Source of the DNA: Anthostomella pinea
Taxonomy: Eukaryota > Ascomycota > Sordariomycetes > Xylariales > Xylariaceae
Length of the DNA stretch: 64,000 bases
Reading direction: 5' to 3'
Assembly (NCBI GenBank): GCA_963556695.1
Contig: CAUWAG010000003.1
Coordinates: 806,001 to 870,000 of the forward strand
This document shows, one piece after another, positions 1-11,929 of the stretch. A program made the position numbers and the translations under genes. The notes below the pieces were generated by a model that saw only the letters and a list, made by a program, of their open reading frames with translations, had not been told where the DNA came from and searched no databases. The first letter of the stretch is position 1, and every line of letters begins with the position of its first letter.

Positions 1-3000
1 CATCAAATGCTTCGACCAGACCCATTACAAATTCAAGACAGGAAAGGTCCCCCTCCCCCGTGTTGTGATACCGCTGGGCGCGAGCTTCGAACTGTACGAT
101 CACGACTCTGAACTATGGGTCAAGGACCTCGGCGGAATTTTGACATTCCAGCACATATGTGGTGTTCATGTCCCTCGCGGTCTTCAGTCCACAGTCATGC
201 CGGAAATCCAGCACCCTCTACCTGATATTGACGGACCCTCGTCCTACGAAATTCGAGCGAACCAGAGCCATTGTCCGTCGAATATGTCCGTTCACAAATT
301 CTGCGCATTCCAGAAATTATTTGCCGGCAAGGAGCGACGTTGGCCCAATATATTAGTAGAAATGGGCTCGTCAAACCTCAACTCCAGCAGCGAGGATACA
401 ATGCGCATGCTATGCGAACTCGCCGTCCAGGCTTGCCCACGGTCGTCAGATTATAAGTTCCGCATTGTTCATGCTGTTTTCGAGAAGCCAGCTATCGTAA
501 AGCGTTTGGTTGAACTCATCAAAACACGCCTGTGTGCCATATCCAGCAACTGGCGAGAGCACAACTGTATGGAGCTACTCCTTACGCTGAGCTTGAGACT
601 GTTCACTCTGTCTAGCTTCTCGAAGAAAGAAGCCGGCTACCTGATCAGAGATGCAAGAGATGCGACCTTGAACTGGATAGCCCGCCTTCGAGAAGAGGCG
701 AGGATTGCCGTCGATGGCGACGCAGCACATCGTACTGCCATGTACGGCTTGTACGCCGCTCTGTTATGTCGGCGGACGTTCAGCACCTACAAGTATCCCT
801 ACGTCATGGAGGCGGAAGAGCTCACTGCCTGGGTCCAGGCTTCTGTGGCGTTGCAGGAGAACCTAGTAACACAGATCAACACTCTACCTTTAACGTTGAG
901 AAGGTTCTTCATTCGTGACGCCAAGATGGCATTTCACATCCAGGACATCCTTCGAGATGCCGTCGAAACCCATACCGCCTGTGTTGGTGATGGAATCGTC
1001 AGCGCCTGGTCGGATGCTGCAGACGGTGTCACTACACGCTTCTCGAAATGGACCTTTCTCACCAAACCCCACAATCGCTGGGTCTATGCTACAGTATCTG
1101 ACACGAACCAGGCTGGCTTGATATTCCGTCAAAGGGTGCACTTCAACCTCATTGAAGGTCATCTTCTGGTCAATGGCAAGCTGCCGCTCGAAATCCGCGA
1201 GAACCCTATCGTGAAGGGCATGTTTGGTAACCAGCACCTATTGACCTATCCATCATCCCTAGAGGGCATGACACATCGACTCGCCGATCATAAGGGCGGA
1301 CATCAGGTGCATTTTGGCGTGCAGGAGGGCCAAGTCGTCATTCGTGCGCTGTCGAGCGATGGTCTGCTCGAGTACGTGCCCAAGTCCGTCTTCAAAAGCC
1401 TACATAGCTTTGATTTGCCATCAGAACTAGTGGACAGTTGCTTCCACTGGCTCAATACGACAACAAAATATCTCGAAATCCGTCAAATCTCGTCCACCTG
1501 GAAGACAAAGGAGAGTGACTGGGTCATGGACGTCCCGAGACGCAGGGCCAAACGTCGCAGAGTCACCCTAGTGGATCCCCAGTCAAGCGTATTCACCCAG
1601 ATAGCAGCGATATTCCACGCCTTTGAACAGCCGGAGAAGCTCACAGTCTACCAGCCGGATGAAGGATGTATGTGGGTTGAGTTACGTCAGATGGACTTGT
1701 CCTTCGTGAAAGCCAGCGGCTTGCTCGAGTGCCGTCAGCTCAAGGCGGTAATTGACCCGAACCAGGATCCCGGGACGTGGCATGGCCTTGCGAGCAATTT
1801 GTGCTACAAGATGTAGTCTCTGCCAGGCGGAGTATATTGATACCTTTTGGGCGCATGACCTTCGTGCGCCATGGCCTGCATGTACATGTGTGCGTGATCG
1901 GCGCACTTGACTATGGCAGATATACAATCAACCAGCTCTCGGGCCGGATTTCCTGCCCTCCTGAGCCGCGGCTCATATACATGAAGGCTCTCTGTCACGC
2001 CATCACGTCTTTCTGCGTGCCCGATAATCTCACCAAGCGGACGGGTGTGGAAGAAGCCTTCGACATTCTCCGATCAGGGGTTGCTCAGCCCTGGATGCCT
2101 CTTGGAGAGTCGCCACGTTCAATCCTGAAGGCACTAGAAGCGTTGGCCCCACGTCGGGAGTATTACCCAGCCAACATCAAACGCCTGCAAAGAGTCACAT
2201 GGGACCCAAACCTGACACATAATATCCAGCATGATAGCTATGAATCCCTCGTTCAAAGCATTGTGGCAAAGTCCAACCGCCTGGGCAGATTCTCAAGCGT
2301 AGGCACTATCACGGATAACATGGGAGTGCTCTCCCATCTTCGCTTGCGCGGTGAAGCTCAACGGCAACTCTACGAACGTCCAACTCGCGACACCAGTGCT
2401 CAGACTCTCGGGGATGCAGTCTACATCCCTCGTGATCGCCAGGCGTCGTCCAAAGAGACTAACGTGTATCAGATCGCCCGACTTACCTTCGCGCAATCCC
2501 CTTCTTTATGCATGGACGTTAAGTTGAAGTCTGTTCTCGAGTCCTACCAGGTCATTGCCGGGTTCCATCCGGACGCTGGCCTCTCAATCGACCGAGGCCC
2601 CCTCATTGACCGAATTGAAGAGCCGATTAATGAGAAATTGGGTGATCTCGTGGCCTTTTGTCGTCATGCGGAACGCCAAGGTCCTCTTCTGTTTCGCCTC
2701 GGGCTCCTAGCCTTCGCGCCAAAACCCGATATGGATCTCATCCGTTCCCTTGCTGCATTTGCTGGCTTACAAGAGCTCCGAGACCTGCAACCACCCGCCT
2801 ATAACAGCTTCTTGGATTTTCAGTCGCGGGGACAGCCCACTATTCAGGACATGCAAAAGCTCCTAGTCTCAGCTTATCCTGCGTTCGACCCAAAACACAC
2901 CCGTTGGGGAGGGAGACACAACGACGCGGCTAAGGCTCACGTGGCCAAATGTGAAGAGGATGCCAACAACCTTGCCCGACACCTTCTGAAGCAGTGGCCA

Positions 3001-6000
3001 GTCGCAGAAAACAAGCTTTCAGTGAGTGGTTGTGATACGCAAATCATTGATTCTGCGCTGGCCCTAGAAAGCGTGCAGCCTGAACGGAAACGCAGACTCA
3101 GAAATACGGCTCTGGAGCTGTATGTCGACCAGGCGCAAACGCTTCTCGATTCACTCAGAGCTCCGCGAGATACCTCGGCGCCGCTTGTTTGGAAACACAA
3201 GGAACCGTCTTTCTTTAGCGAGAAACACGAGCGAGTTATCCCGTCCGTGTCTCTGGATCTAGTGCTCAAGATTGGTCCAGTCCTGGAAAGCTCGCTTCCT
3301 GGCGCTTCCCCAAGCGATTCGCACAACATGGCCGCCGAGACTTCGACCAATGTTACATGCGTAAGACCACCCAAGACGGTCTCATCGGAAGCTACAGAGT
3401 TGAGAAGCATATTGGACAGATTCAAATGCTCCGAGGATACGCTTCGTCAGAAATACGCCGAAGACCTTCTTCAGAGTCTCGCAGCATTTGAGGACCTAGA
3501 GCAGACCTTGCCGCAGGACCAAAAGCTGCCCATCCCAACCACTGGAGAGTTCGCCCAATCCATCCAACGCGAGCTCTTGATGATGAAACATTCCCTCGAA
3601 CAAGTCTCGGAAGCCCTCGCAGTCAACGACCCTCGATCCGAATGGCTACAACTTGGCTCCATCTGGCCTTGTGCGACACCTACCGCAGTGCTTGAATTGT
3701 TAAGGTCGGCATCATCCCACAAGTTCGGTACTGGAATGAAGGAAGCCTTGGTACACTATGGACAGTCCATCACGGCCCTGCAACGTCTGCTACGCATCCA
3801 AGACACCCTGCTGCGCGAAAACTATCGAGTGTTTCAGGAAGAACTAGACAATATTGGCCATAAAAACTGGTCGCCCCTTGAGCAGACTGATTGGCTGCTC
3901 CTCGAGATTCACAGCAACATTCTCATTCGGCCAGGGCAGGTCGAGGTTGCGCGGGCAATAATTGCCCCTGCGTTGAGCGAGAACATAGTGTTGCAAATGA
4001 ACATGGGCTAAGGTAAGTGTGGAATTGTGTCATAAATACAAGGCGGGAGTAACGCTAACAGTTCCTTAGGCAAAACTTCTTGCATTGTGCCCATGGTTGT
4101 AGCCATTCTTGCCGACGGAAAACAGCTTTCGCGCCTAATCGTGCCCAAAGCACTGCTTATGCAAACAGCTCAAATGGCACAGTCACGATTGGGTGGTCTT
4201 GTTGGCCGAGAGATCCGCGAGATCCCTTCTCGCGCAGGACGCCGACAACAAGCGATATGCTCAGCTTGTATGCGGAACTCCATGGTGAGATGCGAGATGC
4301 CAAGGGTCTCGTTCTGACCAGCCACGAACATCTTCTTTCATACAAGCTGGGTGGGTGGCAGCACCTTGCCGACGGCAAGCTCGGGGCTGCACGCTACATG
4401 GTTAGCTTCCAGAACTGGCTCAACAATCATTGTCGCGACGTCCTCGATGAGTGCGACTTCACTTTGTCGGTCAAGACGCAGCTAAATTACCCAAGCGGGC
4501 CCGAGATGACCGTTGATGGGCACCCATTCCGATGGCAGGTTGCGCTTGGACTGCTGGCTCTAGCGTCCCACCACATTCCTCTCATACGGGATAACTTCCC
4601 CGGTAGTATCGAGATACTGCGAAAACGGGGATCGTTCCCTATGGTATACTTTCTCAAGAGTAGCGCCGAGGATGCCCTCCACGAGCGCATACTGGATGAA
4701 ATCTGTGCTGGCCGTACGACCTTCCTTCGTCCTGCGGATTCATTCTCCTCAGACCACTCAAAGATCATCCGGCGAGTATTGACTGACCAGAGCCTCGACC
4801 ACGGCTCGTTCACTCTTGCTGTCAAGGCCTTCTCGAACCCACAGGCGGCATCTAAAATGCTCCTTGTTGTCCGTGGGCTCCTCCTGAACAGGATATTGCT
4901 TTGCCTGAACAAGCGATGGAATGTGCAGTACGGCCTTCATCCACAACGCCACCCAATCGCAGTACCTTTTGAAGCCAAAGGTGTACCCTCTGAGCAGTCC
5001 GAATTTGGCCATCCGGATGTGGCCATTCTCTTCACTTGTCTAGCATTCTATCATACAGGTCTGACATCCGAGCAATTCCGCAAGGGCTTGCAGCATGTTC
5101 TTCAGTCCGATGATCCAGCTGCTCAGTACGAACACTGGACATCTTCTTGCAATAACCTGCCGGAAGAGCTACGCCATTGGAATGTGATTAATCTTGACGA
5201 TGGGTCACAGATGGAGGACCTATGGCGTCAATTGCAACTGGATCGCGTGGTCGTCGACCACTATCTAAACAACTTCGTCTTCCCGAAGTACGCCAGACAG
5301 TTCGAAATCAAACTGCAGGCTTCTGGATGGGATATACCGCTTGTCGTTCCAGACAAGGAGCATGGTGCGAAGACCACGGGGTTCAGCGGACAAACGACAA
5401 CCGCATGATGCTGCCCCTAACAATTCGTCAGGACGACCTCCCTACCCTGCGGCAGACCAGCGCTGAAGTCCTCTCCTACTTGCTTCAACCACGTAACCGC
5501 GGCTATCATGTCACCAGAAATGTTTCTGGTACGCGGCTGACGGAGCAAGGTCTTCTGCTTGAGTTATGCGAGAAGAAAATCCGCGGACTGATTGACGCTG
5601 GAGCCTATATCCTTGAGATGGATAACAAGAAATTCGCTGAGACATGACTTGCCATGGACAAAAAAGCCAAGGCTGCTGTCTACATTGGCACTGACAATCG
5701 AGCGTGGGTGCACTTCCAAGAGAAAAACAAGGTCACAGCTCCACTACTGGCGACTCCCTTTGCGGACAACCTGACTGAGTGTGTCGTGTACCTCGATGAA
5801 GCGCACACACGTGGAGTAGACTTAAAGCTGCCTCCGCAAGCTCGAAGCGCGCTGACACTGGCTTGTAGCCAAACCAAGGACTCTACTATGCAAGGTAAGT
5901 GGTGTTTCACTGTCTGACACTTATTTTTAGGTGCTTAGCCCGCCCCTTGAACCTCGGTGTCGAGTATTACTGTCATAGTCGACCAGTATTTCTGACCTTA

Positions 6001-7362
6001 TTCCAGCGGCCATGCGCCTTCGACAGTTAGGCACAACACAGTCTGTGACTTTCTTTGCGCCACCGGAGGTTGATCAAAGTATCAGAGAATTCTTCAACCC
6101 CTTGCTCAACGAGGAGATCGACTCGTCGCACGTAGTTCACTGGCTCCTGGAACAGACTTGTCGTACCAATGAGGATCTACAGGGCTTGTATGTCGCGCAG
6201 GGCATGGATTTCTGCCGGTGCACCGACGCAGCATGGCGTTATCGCAAAGTGCTCACTGACGAGGGACAACGTGCGTCGCTGCTTGATGTACTGCGACAGC
6301 CGGAACGCCAGACATTGGAGCAGCTGTACGGCGCTGCTCCCGCAAGCTCTGCGGCCAGTTCTATATCAGATCCTCAGTTACAAGCCTTTGCTGAACAACT
6401 TCGACGCCATAATGGCAGAGCAGGCGGGTGTCAGCCAGGTGCCTTGGAGGAAGTTGAACAGGAACGCGAGCTTCAGGTCCAGGTCGAGCAGGTCCGACAA
6501 TCGAAGAAACCGGTCCAATACGACGCTATGCCGTTTCCTGGACTCCATCCGCATATCTTGCATTTTGCACGCAGCGGGGTGCTGGTGGTACGACAGTCGG
6601 ACACCCAGGGTACTCAAGGTCCTGGAGCTGAGCGCGCGCTCTCAAGTATCGCGAAGACAAACGTCGGAAAACGTTTTGATATCCGGGAGACAAGCTCGCG
6701 ACTTTATGCGTCCAGAGAGTTTTGGAACACAATCATACAGTTTGAGGCGGTCGGAAAGGTGGCAGACAACTTCTTGGTGAGTTCCCAAATATCCAGCCGG
6801 GCCATATGACTCCTCAGATCTTTTGGGCGATACTAATCTACTTCCTCAACAGCGCCCTGTCGAGTGGATTCTTTGGAGTCCGAAGCATGATACCGCACTT
6901 GTGGTCATTCCCGAGGAAGCCGAGTTACTTATCCCGGTCATCCGTGGCGCTGGAGCCGACTCTCCTGTATACCTTCTTGCCTACGCTGTGCCCGTCACCA
7001 AGTCGATGATGCACTTCAATGATCTCAAGTACTATACCGTACCCGAGCTTCCGGACGGGTACTGCTTTCCAGAGTGGCTTCGCATCGAGCTGGGCATCTT
7101 CGCCGGCAGGCTCTATGTCGACATCGAGGAATGGGCTGCTCTGTCTTCGTATGTACGACAACCCTCAGCTGGAATTTCTGCGGCGAGAGAACTTACGCCT
7201 TCGATGGGGATTGCGAAGTTCTCTGATGATCCCGCCGCTTTCCTATTGGAGTGGCTCACCCTCTGGCGCAAGACGCAGGATATCTTGCACACCCCCATGG
7301 GGTACATCTGTACCGGCCGCGCCTTGGAGGAGGACCATCCTTTCAGAGACCAGACGTCATGA
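1..7362 (+). pseudogene. DUF3638/DUF3645-family giant protein gene, 5'-truncated by window, frame-broken
   Basis: The frame is open from base 2 and continues from outside the window. The translation resembles the fungal DUF6606-DUF3638-DUF3645 proteins (about 3,000 aa, annotated as putative ubiquitin hydrolases or P-loop proteins, role poorly known). Recognisable blocks are the QMNMG-x-GKTSCIVPM P-loop-like core split by an intron, the LATPFADN...YLDEAHTRG block, AAMRLRQLGTTQS...FFAPPEV, and the C-terminal HTPMGYIC. Introns are inferred at 4013-4069, 5895-6006 and 6777-6852; all have GT-AG ends and restore family-like sequence. Damage: single-base losses near 1801, 4226 and 5389, each needing one added base to keep the family sequence in frame; TAA at 4009-4011 where the family has Glu in MGEGK; TGA at 5645-5647 where Trp is expected. 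Frame remains open after the TGA at 7360-7362 up to TAG at 7531-7533, so that stop may also be secondary. Most likely a pseudogene; assembly error is the alternative. Confidence 0.8.
4013..4069 (+). other. Intron splitting the P-loop-like motif of the DUF3638 gene
   Basis: GTAAGT donor, CTAAC branch-like sequence at about 4054-4058 and TTAG acceptor. Splicing joins G at 4012 to GC at 4070 and rebuilds the Gly codon of GKTS. The TAA stop lies just upstream in the exon, so splicing cannot remove it. Confidence 0.75.
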
Positions 7363-7533
7363 TGCGTGACAGGAGATGTGCGGGATTTGACCCAGGGTCA
7401 AGCGCATGTTGGGTTTGTCCACATTGATGGCGCACAGCACGAGTTCTTGTATCGGCCAATTGAGCTGATGAGAAGATCGTGCATTGGATGGATCCAAATT
7501 TGCACCCTTGTTGGGTGCACCTTGTGTAATTAG

Positions 7534-8498
7534 ATATCTGTCACCAGAGGTGCCTGGGCGGAATCAGAGAACTGTAGTATAGGTGACCAGGATGAACTTA
7601 ATTGACTCAGATAAATATGTCTCCATTGACTTTTCATATGTGACCGTTGAACCACCATAGAGTTTGAGCGTTGAGAATGGTGCCCCGTCTAGAGGCGTTG
7701 CAGACTGCCCCTATACGCCTCGCCTGAGGGCATGCTCTTGTAAGTGATTTGGGTAACTCTTCACGTACGACATACTTCATGTCCATGCTCATCCTGGCGA
7801 TGGGGACTCCTTTCCTATACTCCTATCCGATCGCTGTTGTTGTTCCTCCAACGACGTCAAGCAGGTACTGCCTGATACCCATCGCTACAAGAGCATACAC
7901 GTAGACACTTGTCCAAGCCAAGACTCCACGACTTTAAACCCTGGACGAACACCTCAAGTCAGAGGGTGCGAGGCGACAGATCACTTGACAACTATGTATC
8001 TTGGTCCCTTGCCCATCATTACGAAACCCACGAGTGGCGTAGAAAGCAATACCACGTAATACCCTCGATGCAGCAATGTTGCAGAGGCCTAGCCTGACTG
8101 GAATATGAACGGCTCACTGCACAGTGGGCATCAAGACACTCAATCGCGAACAGTATTTATTCGCTCTCTATCTACTCCCAGCTATACCAAGTTCCTCCGG
8201 GAGGACTCGTGGTCTGAAAAACTGGATTCCTCCACGAATATATTTGGGATCTGCGATAGTTACTCGAGCGCCATGCAGAACCATTCGCTGCGCCACCCAC
8301 AGAACGGAATCGCATATTCGGGTCAGCTCAGCGCTCACCATAGGCAACAGGGGCTCGCTATCCAATATCCCCAAATCCTCATCCAAGACGCAAAGGCAAT
8401 AAACTTCAATGCCGTGTCCATCACCAAACGCTTCCACGAGTCACAAACGTAGGACACTCAAATGATCTGCGTCGCCTTCTTGACAGCGTCCTCGCCAG
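7534..8498. other. Gene-free stretch between convergent genes
   Basis: Lies between the end of the plus-strand DUF3638 gene and the end of the minus-strand VIT/VWA gene. Only short unsupported frames are present. A minus-strand frame at 8168-8437 has coding-like composition but no start context or recognised homology. Confidence 0.5.
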
Positions 8499-11400
8499 TC
8501 ATGCCGACTCCGCAAGCTCGGCATCTAGCCATGCGATCGCCTTGTCGGCCAGCAACTCCCACGTGTCCTTCTCAGCGGCTCGCTCTCGGCGCAGCCACGC
8601 CACAACCAGGGCCGTCGCCAGAACTTTCCGGTTTCCACTTTGGGAATTCGACACCTTCGCGAATATGGCGTCCTTATCCCAGGCATCCACCAGGGCATCG
8701 GCGTTCCAACCCATGGCACCGGTCAGGGTCTGGTCCCAGACCCAGTAGCCCTCAAAGGTATGTAGGAGGATCAGTGTCTGCAGCTTATCCTGCGACTCGG
8801 ATGCTGGTGCTGGGGACCACCCCCCGAACGGTGGCCTCGTGGGTGGTGAGGGTCCTCCCGCGCGTCTGTATCTCACACTACTGCCTGCAGAGTCAGCTGG
8901 TGACCCAGACTCCAGCGATGCTAACTCAGACTTCGGAGAAGTTCGGAATGAGCAAAAGTTCGCCACTTGAGTGGCTGGCGATGGGCCAGCCGCCATGCTG
9001 CCAATCGAGTTCGAGTGCGACGCAGCTTTTCCGTATCGAGCTAAGTCAACGTTAGCATCGTCGTCACTCCAGCCGTCATCATCATGAAGTGAGTTGTCAA
9101 ATTCGAGTTGATCTTCCCAACCACCTTCCAAGATGAGGTTCCTATCTGATCCAGCGCTATAGCCCTCGCAATAAGCATCGTCAAGGCCAAATGGAGCTGC
9201 GTCGCAGGCAGCGGAATCTGCCAAGCACCAATCTACTTCAGCATCTTCAAAACATTCCGAATTTGCGGACGTGTCATCTCCTCACCGTCAGCATCCAGAC
9301 CGACTTCCTACCCGACCAGATAAAGCTCTTCATCAAGGCATCTCTGCCTTCCGAGGAGAAGCAGCTACTTCGCATCCATGGGCCAGCCAATCAAGAGTTG
9401 TGTGCTGCACGAAACTTCCGCGGGGTGAACGCTAGTTGTGTGAATGAAATGGGGTCTGACTTACCAGGTTGCATAGGCAGATGCGGTGAGACACGGTATT
9501 GGGCATGAGAAACAGCGGATGGTTGGAAGGCTCCCATGCTCGGAGGCGTGCTGCTCATCAGTCCGAATGCTGAGGGTGCTGCGCTTCGCGTTAATGGTGC
9601 TGAGAACGCGGGTTGTTTGAATGAAATGGGGTCTGACTTACCAGCACGATATTGCGGTGCAGCATAGGAGAACGGCATAGCAGGAAGTCCTTGGGAGGCA
9701 CTCATGCTCGTAGGCGTGCTGCTCATCAGTCCAAATGCTGATTGTGCTACGCTTGGCCTAACGGATGCTGCGTGTGACATAGGAAATACCCGGAGCGCCG
9801 CTCCCTTGGCCATCATGCGTTCTTGAGGTGATTGGTTATCCACAGGGGAACTGTCTGCCTCTCGTTCTTGCAATTTCTCGTCGCCGTCCTTCTCGACAGC
9901 AAAGAAGGAGCACCACTTACCGCCGACCTGGTACTCGACGCCCAGGCGGACGGCCTCACGCTTGACCACACCGGTAAATTGGCTTTCATGCTTGTCCTTG
10001 AGCAGCTTACCATCGGCTGTTTTGGCATGGAACATCCAGCCTCTGGAATCCTCCAGTTCACCGACTGCCTTCTTCGCAGCTAGTTGGTGGATTGTCTGCC
10101 CCTTCTCTTCGAGGACCGTGACGGGTATTTCGAGCTCTAGAGGTCCGTGAGTCGATGTACCTCGTAGGAAGACCGATTTGGGAGTCGCCTGGTTGGTCTT
10201 GGGGGAAAGCAGGAGGTAAACCGTGGTCCTGTTGAAGGGGAACAGAGGTGGGATGTTAGAAGGGGTCTGCAAAAGCTTGGGTGGCTCTATGGCAGGGATG
10301 TTGAGCTCCGTGTCATTAACATCCTTCATGTCAACATCGTTTTTGACAGATGGATCGAAGAGAGAGATGGGTGTCTTCAAAGGTTGCGCCGTTGCCGTTG
10401 CCTCTGGTTTGGATGCCCCAGGCAAGTCGATCACCAGGCAGTCGACAACCTTCTCGATAAGCTTGAAGTCATTATTTTCGGCACCAGCATCCTCGTACTT
10501 GACCTCAAGCGTGTAGTCCTTCACATGCGGGAACATCGCACCCTTCAGCATACGGACAACCTTGCTACCCATCTCCTCTGAACCGCTAATGGCCTGTGAA
10601 AAGCCATTACCGACCCTTACGACACCCTCAATGAGAGCATGGCTCGCCTCACTACCGATGCCAAGGGTAAAAACTCGAATCGCGCCATCGCTCTCGTCCA
10701 CATGCTTCTTTACCGTCTGCATCAGACGCTCCTGGTCCCAGATCGAACCATCAGTCAGGAGGAACACCTCCAGGTTGAGGTCCAAATATCGTCGTCTGAA
10801 TGTGTCTTAATAGGTTGCTGCATCTCGGTTCCGCCGTAGTTGGCAGTGAACGTGTCAATGTGTTGCATGGCCGCAGCAACACTCATCGAGTCGTAGGTCT
10901 GGGATCGTTCCCAGAGGAAGGTGTGGCTCGACCCGAAGCTGCAGATGTTGAATTTAGTACCGATGGAAAGCGACTTGACGAACAGACGAAGAGCCGCCTG
11001 AAGATTCCCAATGCTGCCACCCATGCTGCCGCTGCGATCGCAGACAAAGACGATTTCGGGTTTCTCTGCCGGTAGGTTGAACTTGGGCACCAGGGTTGTC
11101 ATCAAGGCACGCTGGTTGGGGATAGTAGGGTGCTGCTCGAGAACGGCAAGGGGGTTTCCAGTGTTGGTGGCTACTACTTGGAGAATGAAGTCCTTATCAA
11201 ACTCGGCTGTTCCCAAGGCGAGGGTGGCGGGAAGCTTTGTGGAAAGACAGCTCGGCGGTAGGCGCAACGGAGGTCGTCCCGATGGTGACCGCAAGCTGAT
11301 GCGAGGGTGATTGGATCGACTTGGATCTGCAAATCCTTGGGCACTTCCGCGTCGACGGTGATCTTGATGCCCTGGTCCGAGACAGGATGGCTGGGAGACC

Positions 11401-11929
11401 ACAGTTGACTGCTATATGTGTTGTAGGAGCTGTAGCGGGGGGCAATGTTGGTAGGAATGGTCAGACGGATGCCGTCAACCTGAGCATCGTGCTTGAGCTC
11501 TCCGAGGTACGTGATCTTGACGACAATCTGGGCTCCGGCTGGAATATTGCCCACCGTGGTGGTGAATACATCAGACGCAGCAGGCAGTTGCTCGAGGAGG
11601 CCCGCTGTTTCGCCACGTGCGACGGCCTGTTCGTAGTTCTTCCGTGCCTCCTGTCTTTCCTTCACGACGCCCACGATGACGCGGCCGCCAACAGTACAGG
11701 TAAAGCCCACGACACTGACACCGTCGTAGAGCGGGAACTTGTATCGGATCTCCTTCAGAGCGTTCTTGTCATCCGGGTTGATGAAGGTCTGAGTCAGTGT
11801 AGTTCGGGAGGTGGAAGAGATGATGGCTGCGTGGGCCTCGAGCTTGACCTGGGGGAGATATCTGGTGAGGCGGAGGTTGATGTCGTAGTAGTAGAAACCA
11901 CAGATGTGGTCACTCCAAGTTCCCGTCAT
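8499..11929 (-). pseudogene. VIT and von Willebrand A domain protein, frame-broken
   Basis: Start chosen at the ATG at 11929 (MTGTWSDHICGFYYYD), because upstream in-frame residues look non-coding. The order is an N-terminal VIT domain (IRYKFPLYDGVSVVGF...NYEQAVARGETAGLLEQ...VGNIPAGAQIVVKITYLGEL), then a VWA domain with a MIDAS motif (VFVCDRSGSMGG), TEMQQPI and FLLTDG, then a Ser/Pro-rich tail and a C-terminal helical segment ending with ALVVAWLRRERAAEKDTWELLADKAIAWLD. This is the fungal inter-alpha-trypsin-inhibitor-like or VWA5A-like architecture, a presumed intracellular scaffold of unknown role. The frame changes near 11305, near 11230 (one extra C in a CCC run on the coding strand) and near 10785 (one base short). 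Family-like sequence continues through all three in alternating frames. An intron probably joins the 9391-10785 frame to the final exon (open from about 9285, stop at 8499); its acceptor is uncertain. Confidence 0.75.
9427..9780 (-). repeat. 177-bp in-frame tandem duplication inside the VIT/VWA gene
   Basis: The block containing 'gaatgaaatggggtctgac' occurs at 9442 and again at 9619, a spacing of 177 bp (59 codons). At protein level each copy carries SAFGLMSSTP and GKSDPISF. On the coding strand each copy contains CTGGTAAGTCAGACCCC, which is also a good 5' splice site. The last copy may therefore act as the donor of the final intron and the first copy as a duplicated donor. Confidence 0.8.

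Noticed and set aside
8168..8437. Minus-strand frame with coding-like composition (RVTIADPKYIRGGIQFFRPR)
   Set aside because: A stop lies two codons upstream, no ATG opens it, and no acceptor or homology could be established.
9230..9300. Minus-strand peptide DADGEEMTRPQIRNVLKML resembling the lid of fungal AAA ATPases
   Set aside because: Only about 19 residues, flanked by stops, and inside the probable last intron of the VIT/VWA gene; most likely coincidence.
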